A stretch of 64,000 nucleotides of DNA, from positions 1,178,001-1,242,000 of the forward strand of contig NZ_CP084560.1 in the NCBI RefSeq assembly GCF_021789175.1, written 5' to 3'. Source of the DNA: Arthrobacter sp. FW306-2-2C-D06B (GTDB lineage: Bacteria > Actinomycetota > Actinomycetes > Actinomycetales > Micrococcaceae). A program made the position numbers and the translations under genes. The notes under the pieces are model-generated. The model worked only from the letters and a program-made list of their open reading frames with translations. It was not told the origin of the DNA and searched no databases. Shown here piece by piece: positions 17,982 to 29,490 of this stretch (the first letter of the stretch is position 1; every line of letters starts with the position of its first letter).

Positions 17982-19010
17982 CTAGGGGGCGGTGGACGCG
18001 GTCTGGTACGTGCCTTGGATGACCGTGCCCCAGTACGGGCCGTACATGTTGCTGGAGTTGCTTCCGTAGCCGTAGCTGTTCACCGAGTTCTGGTACCCGC
18101 TGGAGCTGGTTCCGATGAACCACGGACCACCCGAGGAACCGCCCGTCATGTTGCAGGGGATCCCCTGGGTGTTGTACTGAGGGTTGTTGGGATCATTGGT
18201 GGCCGTACCGGAGCAGCTCCTGAGTGATTCTCCGGTGAACGGCGATGCTGCAGGGTAGCCGAACGATTTGTAAGCCAGTCCTCGTGCGGCGTTGAACTGG
18301 ACCCCTGAGGCGCCCACTACGTCTGAGAGCTTCTGGCCATTGAGGGTGTTCATCACGGCGAAACCGGTGTCGTACTGGATGTTTCCATTCGAGGACCATT
18401 GGCTGGTTGTGTAGAGCGCCTTGGCCGTCCACTTGCCGTAGGGCGCGGCCCCGTCCAGGTAGGCCGGAACGAACGTGAAGTTGCTTGCGAATGCTCCGGG
18501 GCCTTCGTTCAGACAATGGCCTGCGGTGGACACCGTGCTCTGGTTGGCCGAGGTGACGGAATTGCCTGAGCAGACATAGTTCACCCCGCCGAGTGTGAAG
18601 AACACCTTCCCGATGTGCGAAACGGACGACTCACCTGAGTTTGCTTTGCGGTCAACGGCCGACGGCGCTGTGGTGCCGGTGGCTTTCTGGCTTTCGATAG
18701 TCACCGCGCGGCCAAGCGCGGGAAAAAGCTGCTCGGGAGAAACCGGGAGATCGGCAAGGCCCACTGCGGCCTGTGCCCGCGTGAGCGCCTTGGTCGCCAG
18801 AACGTCGCCGGAGACGGCGTTCTTCATCCGTTCAGGAGTCCAATAGTCAGCGGTGCTGCCATCCGACGCCGAATCGGTGCTGACGGTCGACGCATCTGTG
18901 CCATGGCCTATGGAAGGAGCCGCCGTGGCCCCGCTGCCGGAGCCCAGTGCGAGTAAGGCGGCGGCAGTGAGGCTGAGCAGGCTTGTGGCCAAGGTCTTGG
19001 TTCTCGTCAC
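17982..19010 (-). CDS. Secreted S1-family serine peptidase, copy A
   Basis: This encodes 342 residues: signal peptide (about 1-31, ending ATAAP), a propeptide-like region with YWTPERMKNAVSGDVLATKAL, then a chymotrypsin-fold domain. The triad is visible: H165 in STAGHCLNEG, D214 in IQYDTGFAVM and S293 in TGGSSGGPW. GTG at 19010 follows AGGACAACT. The mature enzyme should be extracellular. A homologous gene (19184-20176) lies directly upstream on the same strand; domain sequences align through the whole length, so this is a tandem duplication. Substrate specificity is unknown; the S1B (glutamyl-endopeptidase-like) group is possible. Confidence 0.85.
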   Translation of the reverse strand: MTRTKTLATSLLSLTAAALLALGSGSGATAAPSIGHGTDASTVSTDSASDGSTADYWTPERMKNAVSGDVLATKALTRAQAAVGLADLPVSPEQLFPALGRAVTIESQKATGTTAPSAVDRKANSGESSVSHIGKVFFTLGGVNYVCSGNSVTSANQSTVSTAGHCLNEGPGAFASNFTFVPAYLDGAAPYGKWTAKALYTTSQWSSNGNIQYDTGFAVMNTLNGQKLSDVVGASGVQFNAARGLAYKSFGYPAASPFTGESLRSCSGTATNDPNNPQYNTQGIPCNMTGGSSGGPWFIGTSSSGYQNSVNSYGYGSNSSNMYGPYWGTVIQGTYQTASTAP

Positions 19011-19183
19011 AGTTGTCCTAGAGATCGAGGGGTAGGCGGCCGGTTGGTGGTGGCCGCCGACTGACGGAACCGAAACTACCCAAGACGTGACAAGGATGTA
19101 AAGAAATTGTCGAAATTTTGTGAGATTTGACTTTCGTTTTGACAAGATGCGAATTCTGCCATATTTCCGAGAGACCGGAGAAC

Positions 19184-22606
<3,423 letters not shown>

Positions 22607-22622
22607 GCACCCCGCCGCCCCA

Positions 22623-22686
22623 CCCAACTAGCTCGCAGTTGTTGTCGTTTTGAGGGCTCAGAACGACAACAACTGCGAGCTAGTTG
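22623..22686. repeat. 66-bp palindromic repeat, copy R3
   Basis: CCCAACTAGCTCGCAG to CTGCGAGCTAGTTG with arms CGCAGTTGTTGTCGTT/AACGACAACAACTGCG. The extreme right end has lost its GGG. It fills the gap between the convergent icd and truncated phnE genes, the same kind of location as R2. Confidence 0.85.
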
Positions 22687-22689
22687 CAT

Positions 22690-23058
22690 TTAAGCGGCCA
22701 GCTTCCTGCGGACCCAGGCCGAGAACTGGTCCACCACGATGATCAGAACCAGCACGATGATGATGTGGGTGAGCATGGCGTCAAAGCGGAACGACTTGAT
22801 GGACTGGTTGATCAGCAGCCCGATGCCGCCGGCTCCCACCAAGCCCAGGACGAGTGAAGAACGCACGTTCACGTCGAAGCGGTAGAGCAGCAGGCCCACG
22901 AACTGGGGAACCACCATGGGCAGCGTCGCATTGGCTACCTGCTGGATCCGGTTGGCCAGCGCGTGGAGGACGACGACGGCGGCAACAGCCACCGCCGTCG
23001 CGATCCATCGCAGGGGCTGCTTCGGGCGTATTGGAAACGTCCGGGTCTCATCGCTCAC
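22690..23058 (-). pseudogene. Internally deleted phosphonate ABC permease (phnE remnant)
   Basis: The 122-residue reading frame joins the start of a PhnE-type permease (cytoplasmic head plus one helix ending VVVLHALA) directly to the last third of the family (NRIQQVANATLPMVVPQFVGLLLYR, then VRSSLVLGLVGAGGIG and the final helix). Normal PhnE proteins have about 260-290 residues; roughly 120-150 central residues with several membrane segments are missing while the frame is kept. No phnC or phnD lies beside it. GTG at 23058 follows GGGGTGG. It is the last gene after the FAD oxidoreductase (37-bp gap). Probably non-functional; the intact phnDCE set at 35-38.6 kb may have made it dispensable. Confidence 0.75.
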
Positions 23059-23095
23059 GCTGCCACCCCTTTGCGAACTGGAAGGGAGGAACGGG

Positions 23096-24340
23096 TCAGT
23101 AAAGCCGGGAGATGTTGCGGTGCGCGAGCCCAAAGGACAGGGTCATTCCGACGCCGGACGTCACCGAGACGACTGTGACGCCGGGTTGGGTTTCGCGGAC
23201 CAGGATGGGGGCCACGGAGCTGGAGGCATAGATTCCCTGCCACCGTTCGATGACGTCCAAGGGTGTCCCGATGGCAGCCTCGATGTCCGTGTTCAAGATC
23301 GCGGTGACGGCCTCATCCATGAACGGTGACGCCGTGCGGTGGTAGTGGTGCGAGTCCCCGAGAATCAGCGTCCCGTCGGGGCGCTGCGTGAACATCACGT
23401 TCGCTCCGATGTCCATGAGCTCGGGCCGGTCCTTCTCCACTTCCGCCCGTAGCGCGGCCGCTGCCGGCATGTCCGTGAAGGCCGGGTAGCGGAGCATGGA
23501 CGTCGCGGTGAGAACCGCGGGGCCGATCGTCAGCCCTGGTGACTGCGCGGCGCGGGACATTTGCAGGGCGCAGCGTTCGATCCCGTGCTCCTCGGCAAGC
23601 GAAGGAAACAGGTAGTCGACGTCGTGGCCAACGCAGACGAACACCTGCTTGCCCTGGAAGTCACCACGGGAAGTGTGGACCGTGGGCTGGCCAGCCACGT
23701 TTTCGAAGCCGAGGGCAGCGGTGTTCCAATGGATCTCGACGCCAGGCTGTCGGGCGAGCCAGTCGGCGAGCTTGGCGACGGTAGTCCGAGGGTCCACCCG
23801 CAAGTCGTCCCGGAGGAAGGCCCCGCCTACCAAACCGGGCCACGAAGCGACGGCCGCTCCGCCGTCGTCGGGCGCCGTTCCGTCCGCGCCGGAACCCAGC
23901 CGCGACCGCACCCCGGCCGGGGAGAGCAGTCCGACTTGGCCCTCCTCGCGGGCTGCGGACAGCTCCCGGAGCACGTTCATTTCGGCTTCCGTCCGGGCGA
24001 GCACTACGGCACCGGATTCGATGGCCCAGAAACCGGCCAGGGCTGCGAACTCGAGCCAGTATTTACGGGAGGTCTGGGCCAATTCGTAGAGCTCGCCGGA
24101 CTGCGCAGTGATGCAGCAGTGGCCGAAGTTCCTGATGGAGGCGCCCACGGCGCAGTGGTCGCGCTCGAGGATCGTCACGCTCAAGCCATTGGCGACGGCG
24201 TGGGCGGCGTGTGCGAGCCCGACGATGCCGGCGCCCACGATCACAACATCGGAGCGGGATGCCGCCGCAGTCGGATCGCCGGATGGGGAAGGTTGGATGT
24301 TCACGCCATTGACATTGGACTGCCTGAAGGATGGAATCAA
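23096..24340 (-). CDS. FAD-dependent oxidoreductase of phosphonate cluster (TIGR03364-like)
   Basis: This 414-residue DAO-type flavoprotein has its dinucleotide-binding motif VVIVGAGIVGLAHA near residues 32-45, then RNFGHCCITAQSGELYELAQ and a C-terminal GVTVVSVTSGVGMTLSFGLA typical of the group. Such oxidases recur in 2-aminoethylphosphonate-type clusters with PhnX-like hydrolases; the substrate (an amino-phosphonate or its N-methyl form) is inferred. The start is uncertain: TTG at 24340 lies 6 nt after the -10-like TAGCAT (leaderless?), while GTG at 24304 also fits. It is divergent from the GntR gene across a region with two operator-like sites. Confidence 0.78.
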   Translation of the reverse strand: MIPSFRQSNVNGVNIQPSPSGDPTAAASRSDVVIVGAGIVGLAHAAHAVANGLSVTILERDHCAVGASIRNFGHCCITAQSGELYELAQTSRKYWLEFAALAGFWAIESGAVVLARTEAEMNVLRELSAAREEGQVGLLSPAGVRSRLGSGADGTAPDDGGAAVASWPGLVGGAFLRDDLRVDPRTTVAKLADWLARQPGVEIHWNTAALGFENVAGQPTVHTSRGDFQGKQVFVCVGHDVDYLFPSLAEEHGIERCALQMSRAAQSPGLTIGPAVLTATSMLRYPAFTDMPAAAALRAEVEKDRPELMDIGANVMFTQRPDGTLILGDSHHYHRTASPFMDEAVTAILNTDIEAAIGTPLDVIERWQGIYASSSVAPILVRETQPGVTVVSVTSGVGMTLSFGLAHRNISRLY

Positions 24341-24353
24341 GCCAGAATGCTAT

Positions 24354-24365
24354 TTGTATATACAA
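24354..24365. promoter_or_regulatory. GntR operator candidate 1
   Basis: TTGTATATACAA is a perfect 12-bp palindrome, extendable to ATTTGTATATACAAGT. It lies just upstream of the -10-like TAGCAT of the FAD oxidoreductase gene. Its right half in reverse (ACTTGTAT) recurs exactly in site 2 near the gntR start. Confidence 0.6.
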
Positions 24366-24450
24366 GTTTACCGAGACTTTACTTTCGCCGCTGATGGTTC
24401 ATCCATCGTTTGCCTTTAACCTGTGAAATATGGGACATCAATCAGCACCA

Positions 24451-24466
24451 ACTTGTATTATCAACT
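24451..24466. promoter_or_regulatory. GntR operator candidate 2 over the gntR -10 region
   Basis: ACTTGTATTATCAACT shares the ACTTGTAT half-site with site 1 and overlaps the -10 hexamer TATTAT, which ends 6 nt before the GTG at 24468. Binding here would block gntR transcription (autorepression). Inferred from the repeated half-site and position. Confidence 0.5.
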
Positions 24467-24467
24467 C

Positions 24468-25223
24468 GTGAGTATCCGGCAAAACACACCCCTCCATGTC
24501 CGCCTCAGCGAGGAGTTCATGCGCCGCATCACGGACGGCACGTGGCCGCCGGGCTCGCAATTGCCGAGCGAAGCTGCGCTTTGCAAGGAGTTCGGGACAT
24601 CCCGTGGGCCCATCCGCCAGGCATTGGCGTTCGTGCGGGCAGAGGGCGCCGTCACGGGTGGCCGCGGCCGCCCGCCGATGGTGCGTTCGACAGTCCCGTC
24701 ACAGTCGTTTTCGACTTTCAATTCCTTCACCGAATGGGCCATCGGCATTGGCAAGACCCCCGGGCAGCGAACGTTGGAGGTGGCGCGCCGCGAGGCGAGC
24801 GCCGAAGCGGCCGACGCACTTGGACTGGAGCCGGGGGAGAAAGTGGTGGAGCTGCTGCGCGTCCGCTCCTTGGATGGCGTGCCTGCGATGATCGAGCGGA
24901 CGAGCTTCATCCTCGAGGTGGGCCGCTTGCTCTTCGATTTCGACACGGATGCGGGCTCCATCTTCGCCTTCTTGAAAGCTCAGGGCGTGGACCTCTACAG
25001 TGCCCGTCACACCATCGACGCAGTGGCCGCGGGAGAGGAAGATGCGGAACTGCTCGAACAAGCGGAAGGGATTCCCCTTTTGCGGGAACGCCGCGTCACC
25101 AGCTCGGCCGACGGCACTGCCATCGAATACTCAGAGGACCGGTATTTGCCGGCACTCACGAACTTCACCATCGACAACACCGCGGAACGCCGCGCCGCCT
25201 TGGTGCGCGTCCACGCCGAATAG
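24468..25223 (+). CDS. GntR/HutC-family regulator of phosphonate genes
   Basis: This 251-residue protein has an N-terminal winged HTH (TPLHVRLSEEFMRRITDGTWPPGSQLPSE, then FGTSRGPIRQAL) and a C-terminal UTRA effector domain (AxEAADALGLEPGEKVVELLRVR ... RHTIDAVAAGEEDAELLE). GTG at 24468 is chosen because HutC proteins normally start just before this HTH and because TATTAT sits 6 nt upstream. It resembles PhnF-type regulators. Divergent from the FAD oxidase operon and 13 bp upstream of the PhnX-like hydrolase gene, it likely represses both until a phosphonate or derivative is present. Confidence 0.85.
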   Translation: MSIRQNTPLHVRLSEEFMRRITDGTWPPGSQLPSEAALCKEFGTSRGPIRQALAFVRAEGAVTGGRGRPPMVRSTVPSQSFSTFNSFTEWAIGIGKTPGQRTLEVARREASAEAADALGLEPGEKVVELLRVRSLDGVPAMIERTSFILEVGRLLFDFDTDAGSIFAFLKAQGVDLYSARHTIDAVAAGEEDAELLEQAEGIPLLRERRVTSSADGTAIEYSEDRYLPALTNFTIDNTAERRAALVRVHAE

Positions 25224-25236
25224 ACCAAGGGAACAC

Positions 25237-25929
25237 ATGATCAAGCTCGTCGCCTGCGACATGGCTGGAACCACCATTGACGAACACGGGGACGTCTACC
25301 TGGCGTTGGCCCGCTGCGTTGAGGAGACCGGGGCAAGCACCACCCCCGAAGCCGTCCAGGAATGGATGGGAGCCGACAAAGTGGAGGCCATCACGGCGCT
25401 CATCACCAAGGGCGGTGGAACTGCCACGCCGGACATCGTCCGGGCAGCCTTTCTCCGCTTCAAGGAGCTTCTCGCTGACTCTTATGGGCAGAACCCGCCG
25501 GTAGCGCTCGACGGCGTTGAGGACGCCTTCCGCGAATTGCGCAGCCGGGGAGTCAAGATTGCCCTGACCACGGGATTCTCCCGCGATGTCGCGGAGCCGC
25601 TCCTTGCGCGGCTCGGCTGGTCGCTTGCAGGCGCGGGTACAGCGCCCGACGGCGGCGGCTTGCTTGACGCCGTTGTCTGCTCTGACGATGTGGCTGCAGG
25701 CCGCCCGGCACCCCATATGATCCATCGCGCCATGGAGTTGACGGGAGTGATCGACGTCCGCGAAGTGCTTGCTGCCGGCGACACCATAAACGACCTCAAG
25801 GCGGCCAAGAACGCGGGGGTGGCAGCGGTCGGTGTCCTGACCGGAAAACTGGGACGCGAGGAACTCTCCGCACACCCGCACGATCACATCCTGGCGGGAG
25901 TCAAGGACATTCCGGCGCTGTTGGCTTGA
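25237..25929 (+). CDS. Phosphonatase-like HAD hydrolase (PhnX-like)
   Basis: This 230-residue HAD protein shows the nucleophile motif CDMAGTTID (D8), a cap-domain lysine in WMGADKVEAI (K48) that aligns with the MGxxK Schiff-base lysine of phosphonoacetaldehyde hydrolase, and the C-terminal acidic motif AAGDTINDLKAAKNAG. It therefore probably cleaves a C-P bond in an aldehyde phosphonate. ATG at 25237 follows AAGGGAA. It is cotranscribed with gntR (13-bp gap). The TIGR03351-type subgroup commonly co-occurs with the FAD oxidase found here; the natural substrate is not established by sequence. Confidence 0.82.
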   Translation: MIKLVACDMAGTTIDEHGDVYLALARCVEETGASTTPEAVQEWMGADKVEAITALITKGGGTATPDIVRAAFLRFKELLADSYGQNPPVALDGVEDAFRELRSRGVKIALTTGFSRDVAEPLLARLGWSLAGAGTAPDGGGLLDAVVCSDDVAAGRPAPHMIHRAMELTGVIDVREVLAAGDTINDLKAAKNAGVAAVGVLTGKLGREELSAHPHDHILAGVKDIPALLA

Positions 25930-25996
25930 TTCAGAACGGCCGCGTGGACGGAGCGGCTGTTTTGAACTGTGCGCCGGGCATGGAAGATTGGACCGG

Positions 25997-26443
25997 GTGA
26001 AATTCCTCCTTCCCTCGCAGATCTCGTCCTCGCGTGGCATCGCGTTTCTGAGGATCGTGTTCGGCGGCCTTTTGCTGCTGCATGGAGTCCAGAAGCTGCT
26101 CGCGGGACAGCCTGCGTTCGAGGCAACCATCGCTGCGATGGGTGTTCAAAAAGCGGAGCTGATGTCCTGGCTGGTCATCTGGGGCGAAACCGGGCTGGGC
26201 GCACTTTTAGTGCTCGGCGCCCTGACCAGGGTGGCTGGCTTCCTGGCCGCCCTCATGTATGCAGGGATCTGGTTTGTCACCGAATCAGGCAAGCCCTTGT
26301 TGAGCAATAGTCCTGGAATCAATGCGGAGCTGCTCATTCTGTATATCGCGTTGGCGTTGGCGTTTGCCTTTATCGGTGCCGGGGCGCTTTCGCTGGACCG
26401 GAAACTCTTTGCCGGGAAGCCAGCCCGGAAGTCGCGGCGCTAG
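25997..26443 (+). CDS. DoxX-family membrane protein
   Basis: This encodes about 148 residues with four hydrophobic segments. DoxX features: IAFLRIVFGGLLLLHGVQKLL in helix 1, then EATIAAMGV, IWGETGLGALLVLGALTRVAGFLAAL and a final helix before a basic tail (KPARKSRR). Starts at TTG 25988 or GTG 25997 are equally plausible; neither has a strong ribosome site. The family includes quinone-linked and redox-stress proteins, but no partner genes are present, so the role is open. It converges with the 26449 gene, the stop codons being only 5 bp apart. Confidence 0.78.
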   Translation: MKFLLPSQISSSRGIAFLRIVFGGLLLLHGVQKLLAGQPAFEATIAAMGVQKAELMSWLVIWGETGLGALLVLGALTRVAGFLAALMYAGIWFVTESGKPLLSNSPGINAELLILYIALALAFAFIGAGALSLDRKLFAGKPARKSRR

Positions 26444-26448
26444 GCGCC

Positions 26449-27534
26449 CTAGCGCCGTCCGGCCTGGAGACCCGCGCGGGCCATGGCGTCCGCGTAGGAG
26501 CGGCCCATTTCGATCAGCCATTCGGTCTGGCGTTCCTTGGACCCGGCGAAGGCCCGCCCGTGTAGCGAACGGGCCTTGTAGACCTTCAAGCCGCGGCGCC
26601 AGATCAGCTGGTTGTCGGTCTTGAGGAGCATTTGCGCCAAGCGGTTGGCTTCCGTTCCGTGGGCGACGATCGCCGAGGCGCGTGGAACGAGTTTGAGGAA
26701 AGCGAGGAGCGGCTTGAGGCCGGCCGCGACTTGGTCCGGAGTCAGCTTTCCGTTCGGCTCCCCGGGAGTGAACCACGGGTGGGTGTTCCACGGCATCATC
26801 CATTCCGGGCGCAGGCCGAGTTGGAACTGCAGGCCCAGTAGCCGGGTGGCGGCAGCGTCGTCGCCGGCCCAGACAACGCCGCGCGAGGAGGCCTCGCTGG
26901 TGTTGGAAAACAGGGTGACAATCCGGCAGTCCTCCACGGAGTGCATCGGATCCACGTAGGGGACCTCGAAGCCCGGGCGGAGCTTGCGGAGGAACTCCAC
27001 ATGCTCGTTGACCGGTGCGATGTGCGGGGCGAAGAAGGGGCTGCCCGGAATCGCGGGAGTCACGGCTTCTTCGGCGGCACCCGCTGCGGCGCTCGCCGGT
27101 TCGACGACGGGAGGTTCGACCGCGGCCGGCTCGACGACGGTTACCGTCGGTGTCTCTTCGACGAGGCGAGCTTCGACGGCGGCGACCGGTTCGGCGGTCA
27201 GAGCGGCCTCATGCACCACCCTGCGGGTAACGACCGGGCTGGCCTTGGGCATCGAAATTGGGGCAGCCTTCTTCGGCGCGGCCGTCTTAATGACGGCGGC
27301 CTTCGGAGCGTCTTTCCGGGCCGGAACCTTCTTTTCGGCCTTGGCCGGTGCGTCCAGGTCATCCTCGTCGTCGAACAGACCATCGAAGAGCTTGTCGAGT
27401 TCGTCGTAGCCGCTGCCGTAGTCGTCCTCGAGCTCGGGGCCGCGCCCGAAACCTTCCTCGTACCGCGAGTCCAGTTCGCTGCGGTAATCCTCGTCGTGTA
27501 TCTCGAAAAAGTCCGGTTCGGCCAATGCGGTCAT
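26449..27534 (-). CDS. Acidic/low-complexity protein with possible uracil-DNA glycosylase fold
   Basis: This encodes 361 residues. Residues 1-60 are strongly acidic (YDELDKLFDGLFDDEDDLD), 60-165 are Ala/Pro/Val/Lys rich and probably disordered, and 170-361 form a globular domain. That domain has GVVWAGDDAAATRLLG, MMPWNTHPWF, LVPRASAIVAHGTEANRLAQ and HGRAFAGS. The PWNTHPW and the HG-containing late motifs recall the uracil-DNA glycosylase superfamily, but the match is partial and from memory. It would suggest a nucleic-acid repair role. Nothing nearby supports this. The gene is transcribed alone towards DoxX. Confidence 0.45.
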   Translation of the reverse strand: MTALAEPDFFEIHDEDYRSELDSRYEEGFGRGPELEDDYGSGYDELDKLFDGLFDDEDDLDAPAKAEKKVPARKDAPKAAVIKTAAPKKAAPISMPKASPVVTRRVVHEAALTAEPVAAVEARLVEETPTVTVVEPAAVEPPVVEPASAAAGAAEEAVTPAIPGSPFFAPHIAPVNEHVEFLRKLRPGFEVPYVDPMHSVEDCRIVTLFSNTSEASSRGVVWAGDDAAATRLLGLQFQLGLRPEWMMPWNTHPWFTPGEPNGKLTPDQVAAGLKPLLAFLKLVPRASAIVAHGTEANRLAQMLLKTDNQLIWRRGLKVYKARSLHGRAFAGSKERQTEWLIEMGRSYADAMARAGLQAGRR

Positions 27535-27871
27535 GAGAGCAGGGGTCTCCTGGGGTCAGGCAGGGGCCGGTATCGGGCGCGTGGGGGCACGTCCGTTCCG
27601 GACCAGTTGATGGGGGGCTCTCCCGGTGGCCGGGTTGAGCCTTTAGATCTTAGCAAGCCACAGGTGGTCCGGTGTCCTTCCGCCGTTCACCTGACGCGGT
27701 ATGTCGCGCAGCTCCGCGGCGTGAAGGAACCGCGATGCGTCGAACATCACCTGGATGCGCCGTCGAGGGCGGGAGCAGAGACACGAGAGGGCGGTGGAAT
27801 GAACGAAAGAGTCCAATCCACCGCCCTTGTTCGGCGTCAGTTGTTCGGCGTCAGTTGTTCAGTGCCACAGC
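27535..27871. other. 337-bp gap: terminator and 14-bp direct repeats
   Basis: The half next to 27535 should hold the promoter and leader of the minus-strand 26449-27534 gene. A hairpin (AGGGCGGTGGA at 27788-27798 with its complement at 27817-27827) follows the end of the DUF3100 gene and can terminate it. Directly beside it TTGTTCGGCGTCAG is repeated in tandem (27827-27840, 27841-27854, with a partial third copy). I see no protein gene here. Confidence 0.6.
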
Positions 27872-29281
27872 TCAGACATGGATGACGAATTGCGCAAGTG
27901 CCGCAGCTGCTATGAAACTTGCGGAGAACGTGATTGTCGCCACAATCACCGTGCGCCAGTTCAGGGTCTTCAGAGCGTTGATGTCGCGCCCCACGTTCAT
28001 GCCGAGCAAGGCGATCGAGCCAAGGCCCACGTAGAGCGGGTCGAGGTGGTGGGTGAAGGAGACGATCATGCCACTGATAGGCAGGATGGGGGCTGTCGCC
28101 AAAGTGGCGAGTGCAAGGACCCATACGCTCGACGGCACGGCGGGCACGTACTTGGCCAGTAAGAAAGCCAGCGCCGTAAGGAGGCCAAGGATCACCACGC
28201 CAATGACGTCGTTGATGCTGATCGACTTGGTGCCCAAGGCGTTGAGGACCACGCCCACGGCGATGCTTGCAACGAAAGCGATGATCCACGTAGACGGCTT
28301 CGTGCGCACCTCGGGGTCCTGGAGCACAGCCGAAACGTCCACCTTGTTCCGGGCCTTTGGCCGGCGCAGCTTCGCGGCAACGGCGTTCCCATGGCGGTCA
28401 AGACGCTTGCCCTCGTCATCGCGGCGGAAGAGGCGCGCCCAGAACTTGTAGAGCCGCAAGGACATCGGCAACGAAAGGAACGCCCCGGCGTAGAAACCCA
28501 CAAGGTTCGTCACCAGGTTCGACAGGGCAGCCAGCGCCATGATCTCCGGTGCCTGGCCCGGATAAAGGATGGACAGGGCCGCAACGCCGCCAAGCATCAT
28601 GGATCCCGAACCGAGGCCCAGGCCCAGCGCCAGTGCAAGGGGGTCGAAGATGCCCATCCCGCCGAGCAGTCCGGCCAGCAGGGAGATGAAGACTGCGCCG
28701 AAGACGCTGCCCAGGAGCCACACGGAGAACACGCCGCGGTAGACCGGGGATTTCACGCCAAAGCGTTGCAATGCGTAGGCCAAGTAGGATTCGCGGTCGA
28801 TTGCCCAGGTGGCACCGATCGCCGTGCGGCCCATGCCCAGCGCGACGCCGACCGGCAGGGCGATGATGACCGTTCCGAAGATGTGGCCTACTTCCTGGAG
28901 CAGGATGGCCGGGCCGAGCGAGGTCAGCTTGGCGAAAGAAGGTCCCACTTGGGTGCCGAGGGCCCCCAGGAACATCACGATGCTGACGTTGAGCAATACC
29001 GAAGCCACGGCGCGGCTTTGGCCGGACATGGGGCGCACCTTCTGGACGCCGATGATGGCGCCCATCAGCACCGCCCACAAGACAGGCATGAGCACGATAG
29101 CGGCGTTTCCCAGGGGAATCTTGTGCGTTCCGGCCAGGATGGCGACGGCACAGACGGCAGTGGACAGCAGGATCATCGATCCCCATTGCCGTGCGGTCGG
29201 GGTGAAGAGGCGGGCCGGTCCGTGATCGACATTGACTACGGGCGTATCCACCTCCGGAGTGGTTGTGGATTGGTTCTTCAT
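27872..29281 (-). CDS. DUF3100 multi-pass membrane transporter-like protein
   Basis: This encodes 469 residues with about 11 hydrophobic segments and a cytoplasmic basic loop in the middle (RRDDEGKRLDRHGNAVAAKLRRPK). Fits the DUF3100 family of uncharacterised membrane proteins. Start is ATG 29281 with GAAGGGTG upstream; in-frame codons up to 29347 lack a site and would add a non-membrane extension. Divergent from an amidohydrolase gene with a shared regulatory region containing TTTGGTATACCAAA. The pair suggests a transporter for the compound the amidohydrolase degrades (or its product), but the compound is unknown. Confidence 0.75.
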   Translation of the reverse strand: MKNQSTTTPEVDTPVVNVDHGPARLFTPTARQWGSMILLSTAVCAVAILAGTHKIPLGNAAIVLMPVLWAVLMGAIIGVQKVRPMSGQSRAVASVLLNVSIVMFLGALGTQVGPSFAKLTSLGPAILLQEVGHIFGTVIIALPVGVALGMGRTAIGATWAIDRESYLAYALQRFGVKSPVYRGVFSVWLLGSVFGAVFISLLAGLLGGMGIFDPLALALGLGLGSGSMMLGGVAALSILYPGQAPEIMALAALSNLVTNLVGFYAGAFLSLPMSLRLYKFWARLFRRDDEGKRLDRHGNAVAAKLRRPKARNKVDVSAVLQDPEVRTKPSTWIIAFVASIAVGVVLNALGTKSISINDVIGVVILGLLTALAFLLAKYVPAVPSSVWVLALATLATAPILPISGMIVSFTHHLDPLYVGLGSIALLGMNVGRDINALKTLNWRTVIVATITFSASFIAAAALAQFVIHV

Positions 29282-29334
29282 TGTTGTGCACCCTTCGTGT
29301 GCTGCAGAGGCGAAGGACGAAGCCGTCCAAGCCG

Positions 29335-29348
29335 TTTGGTATACCAAA
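29335..29348. promoter_or_regulatory. Palindromic operator candidate, divergent DUF3100/amidohydrolase region
   Basis: TTTGGTATACCAAA is a perfect 14-bp palindrome, 54 bp upstream of the DUF3100 start. A second copy matching 11 of 14 bases (CCTGGGATACCAAA) lies at 29465-29478. The TGGTATACCA core is typical of FadR-type GntR operators. No regulator gene is adjacent. Confidence 0.6.
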
Positions 29349-29464
29349 GATGGTAAGGTGGATCACATCGCAATGCAAGACATGTCACAAAAGCCGCTCG
29401 CGATCCTGTAACTGAAGGCGCCCGTACGCTCGGCCAACTTCGAACTTGATCTGCGGCTATTCGA

Positions 29465-29478
29465 CCTGGGATACCAAA
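29465..29478. promoter_or_regulatory. Second copy of the GGTATACC-type operator
   Basis: CCTGGGATACCAAA, 12 bp before the amidohydrolase ATG and next to its ribosome site (GGAGGG). Right half identical to the site at 29335-29348, left half degenerate. Placement would repress the amidohydrolase gene directly. Confidence 0.45.
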
Positions 29479-29490
29479 TTTGGAGGGTTT

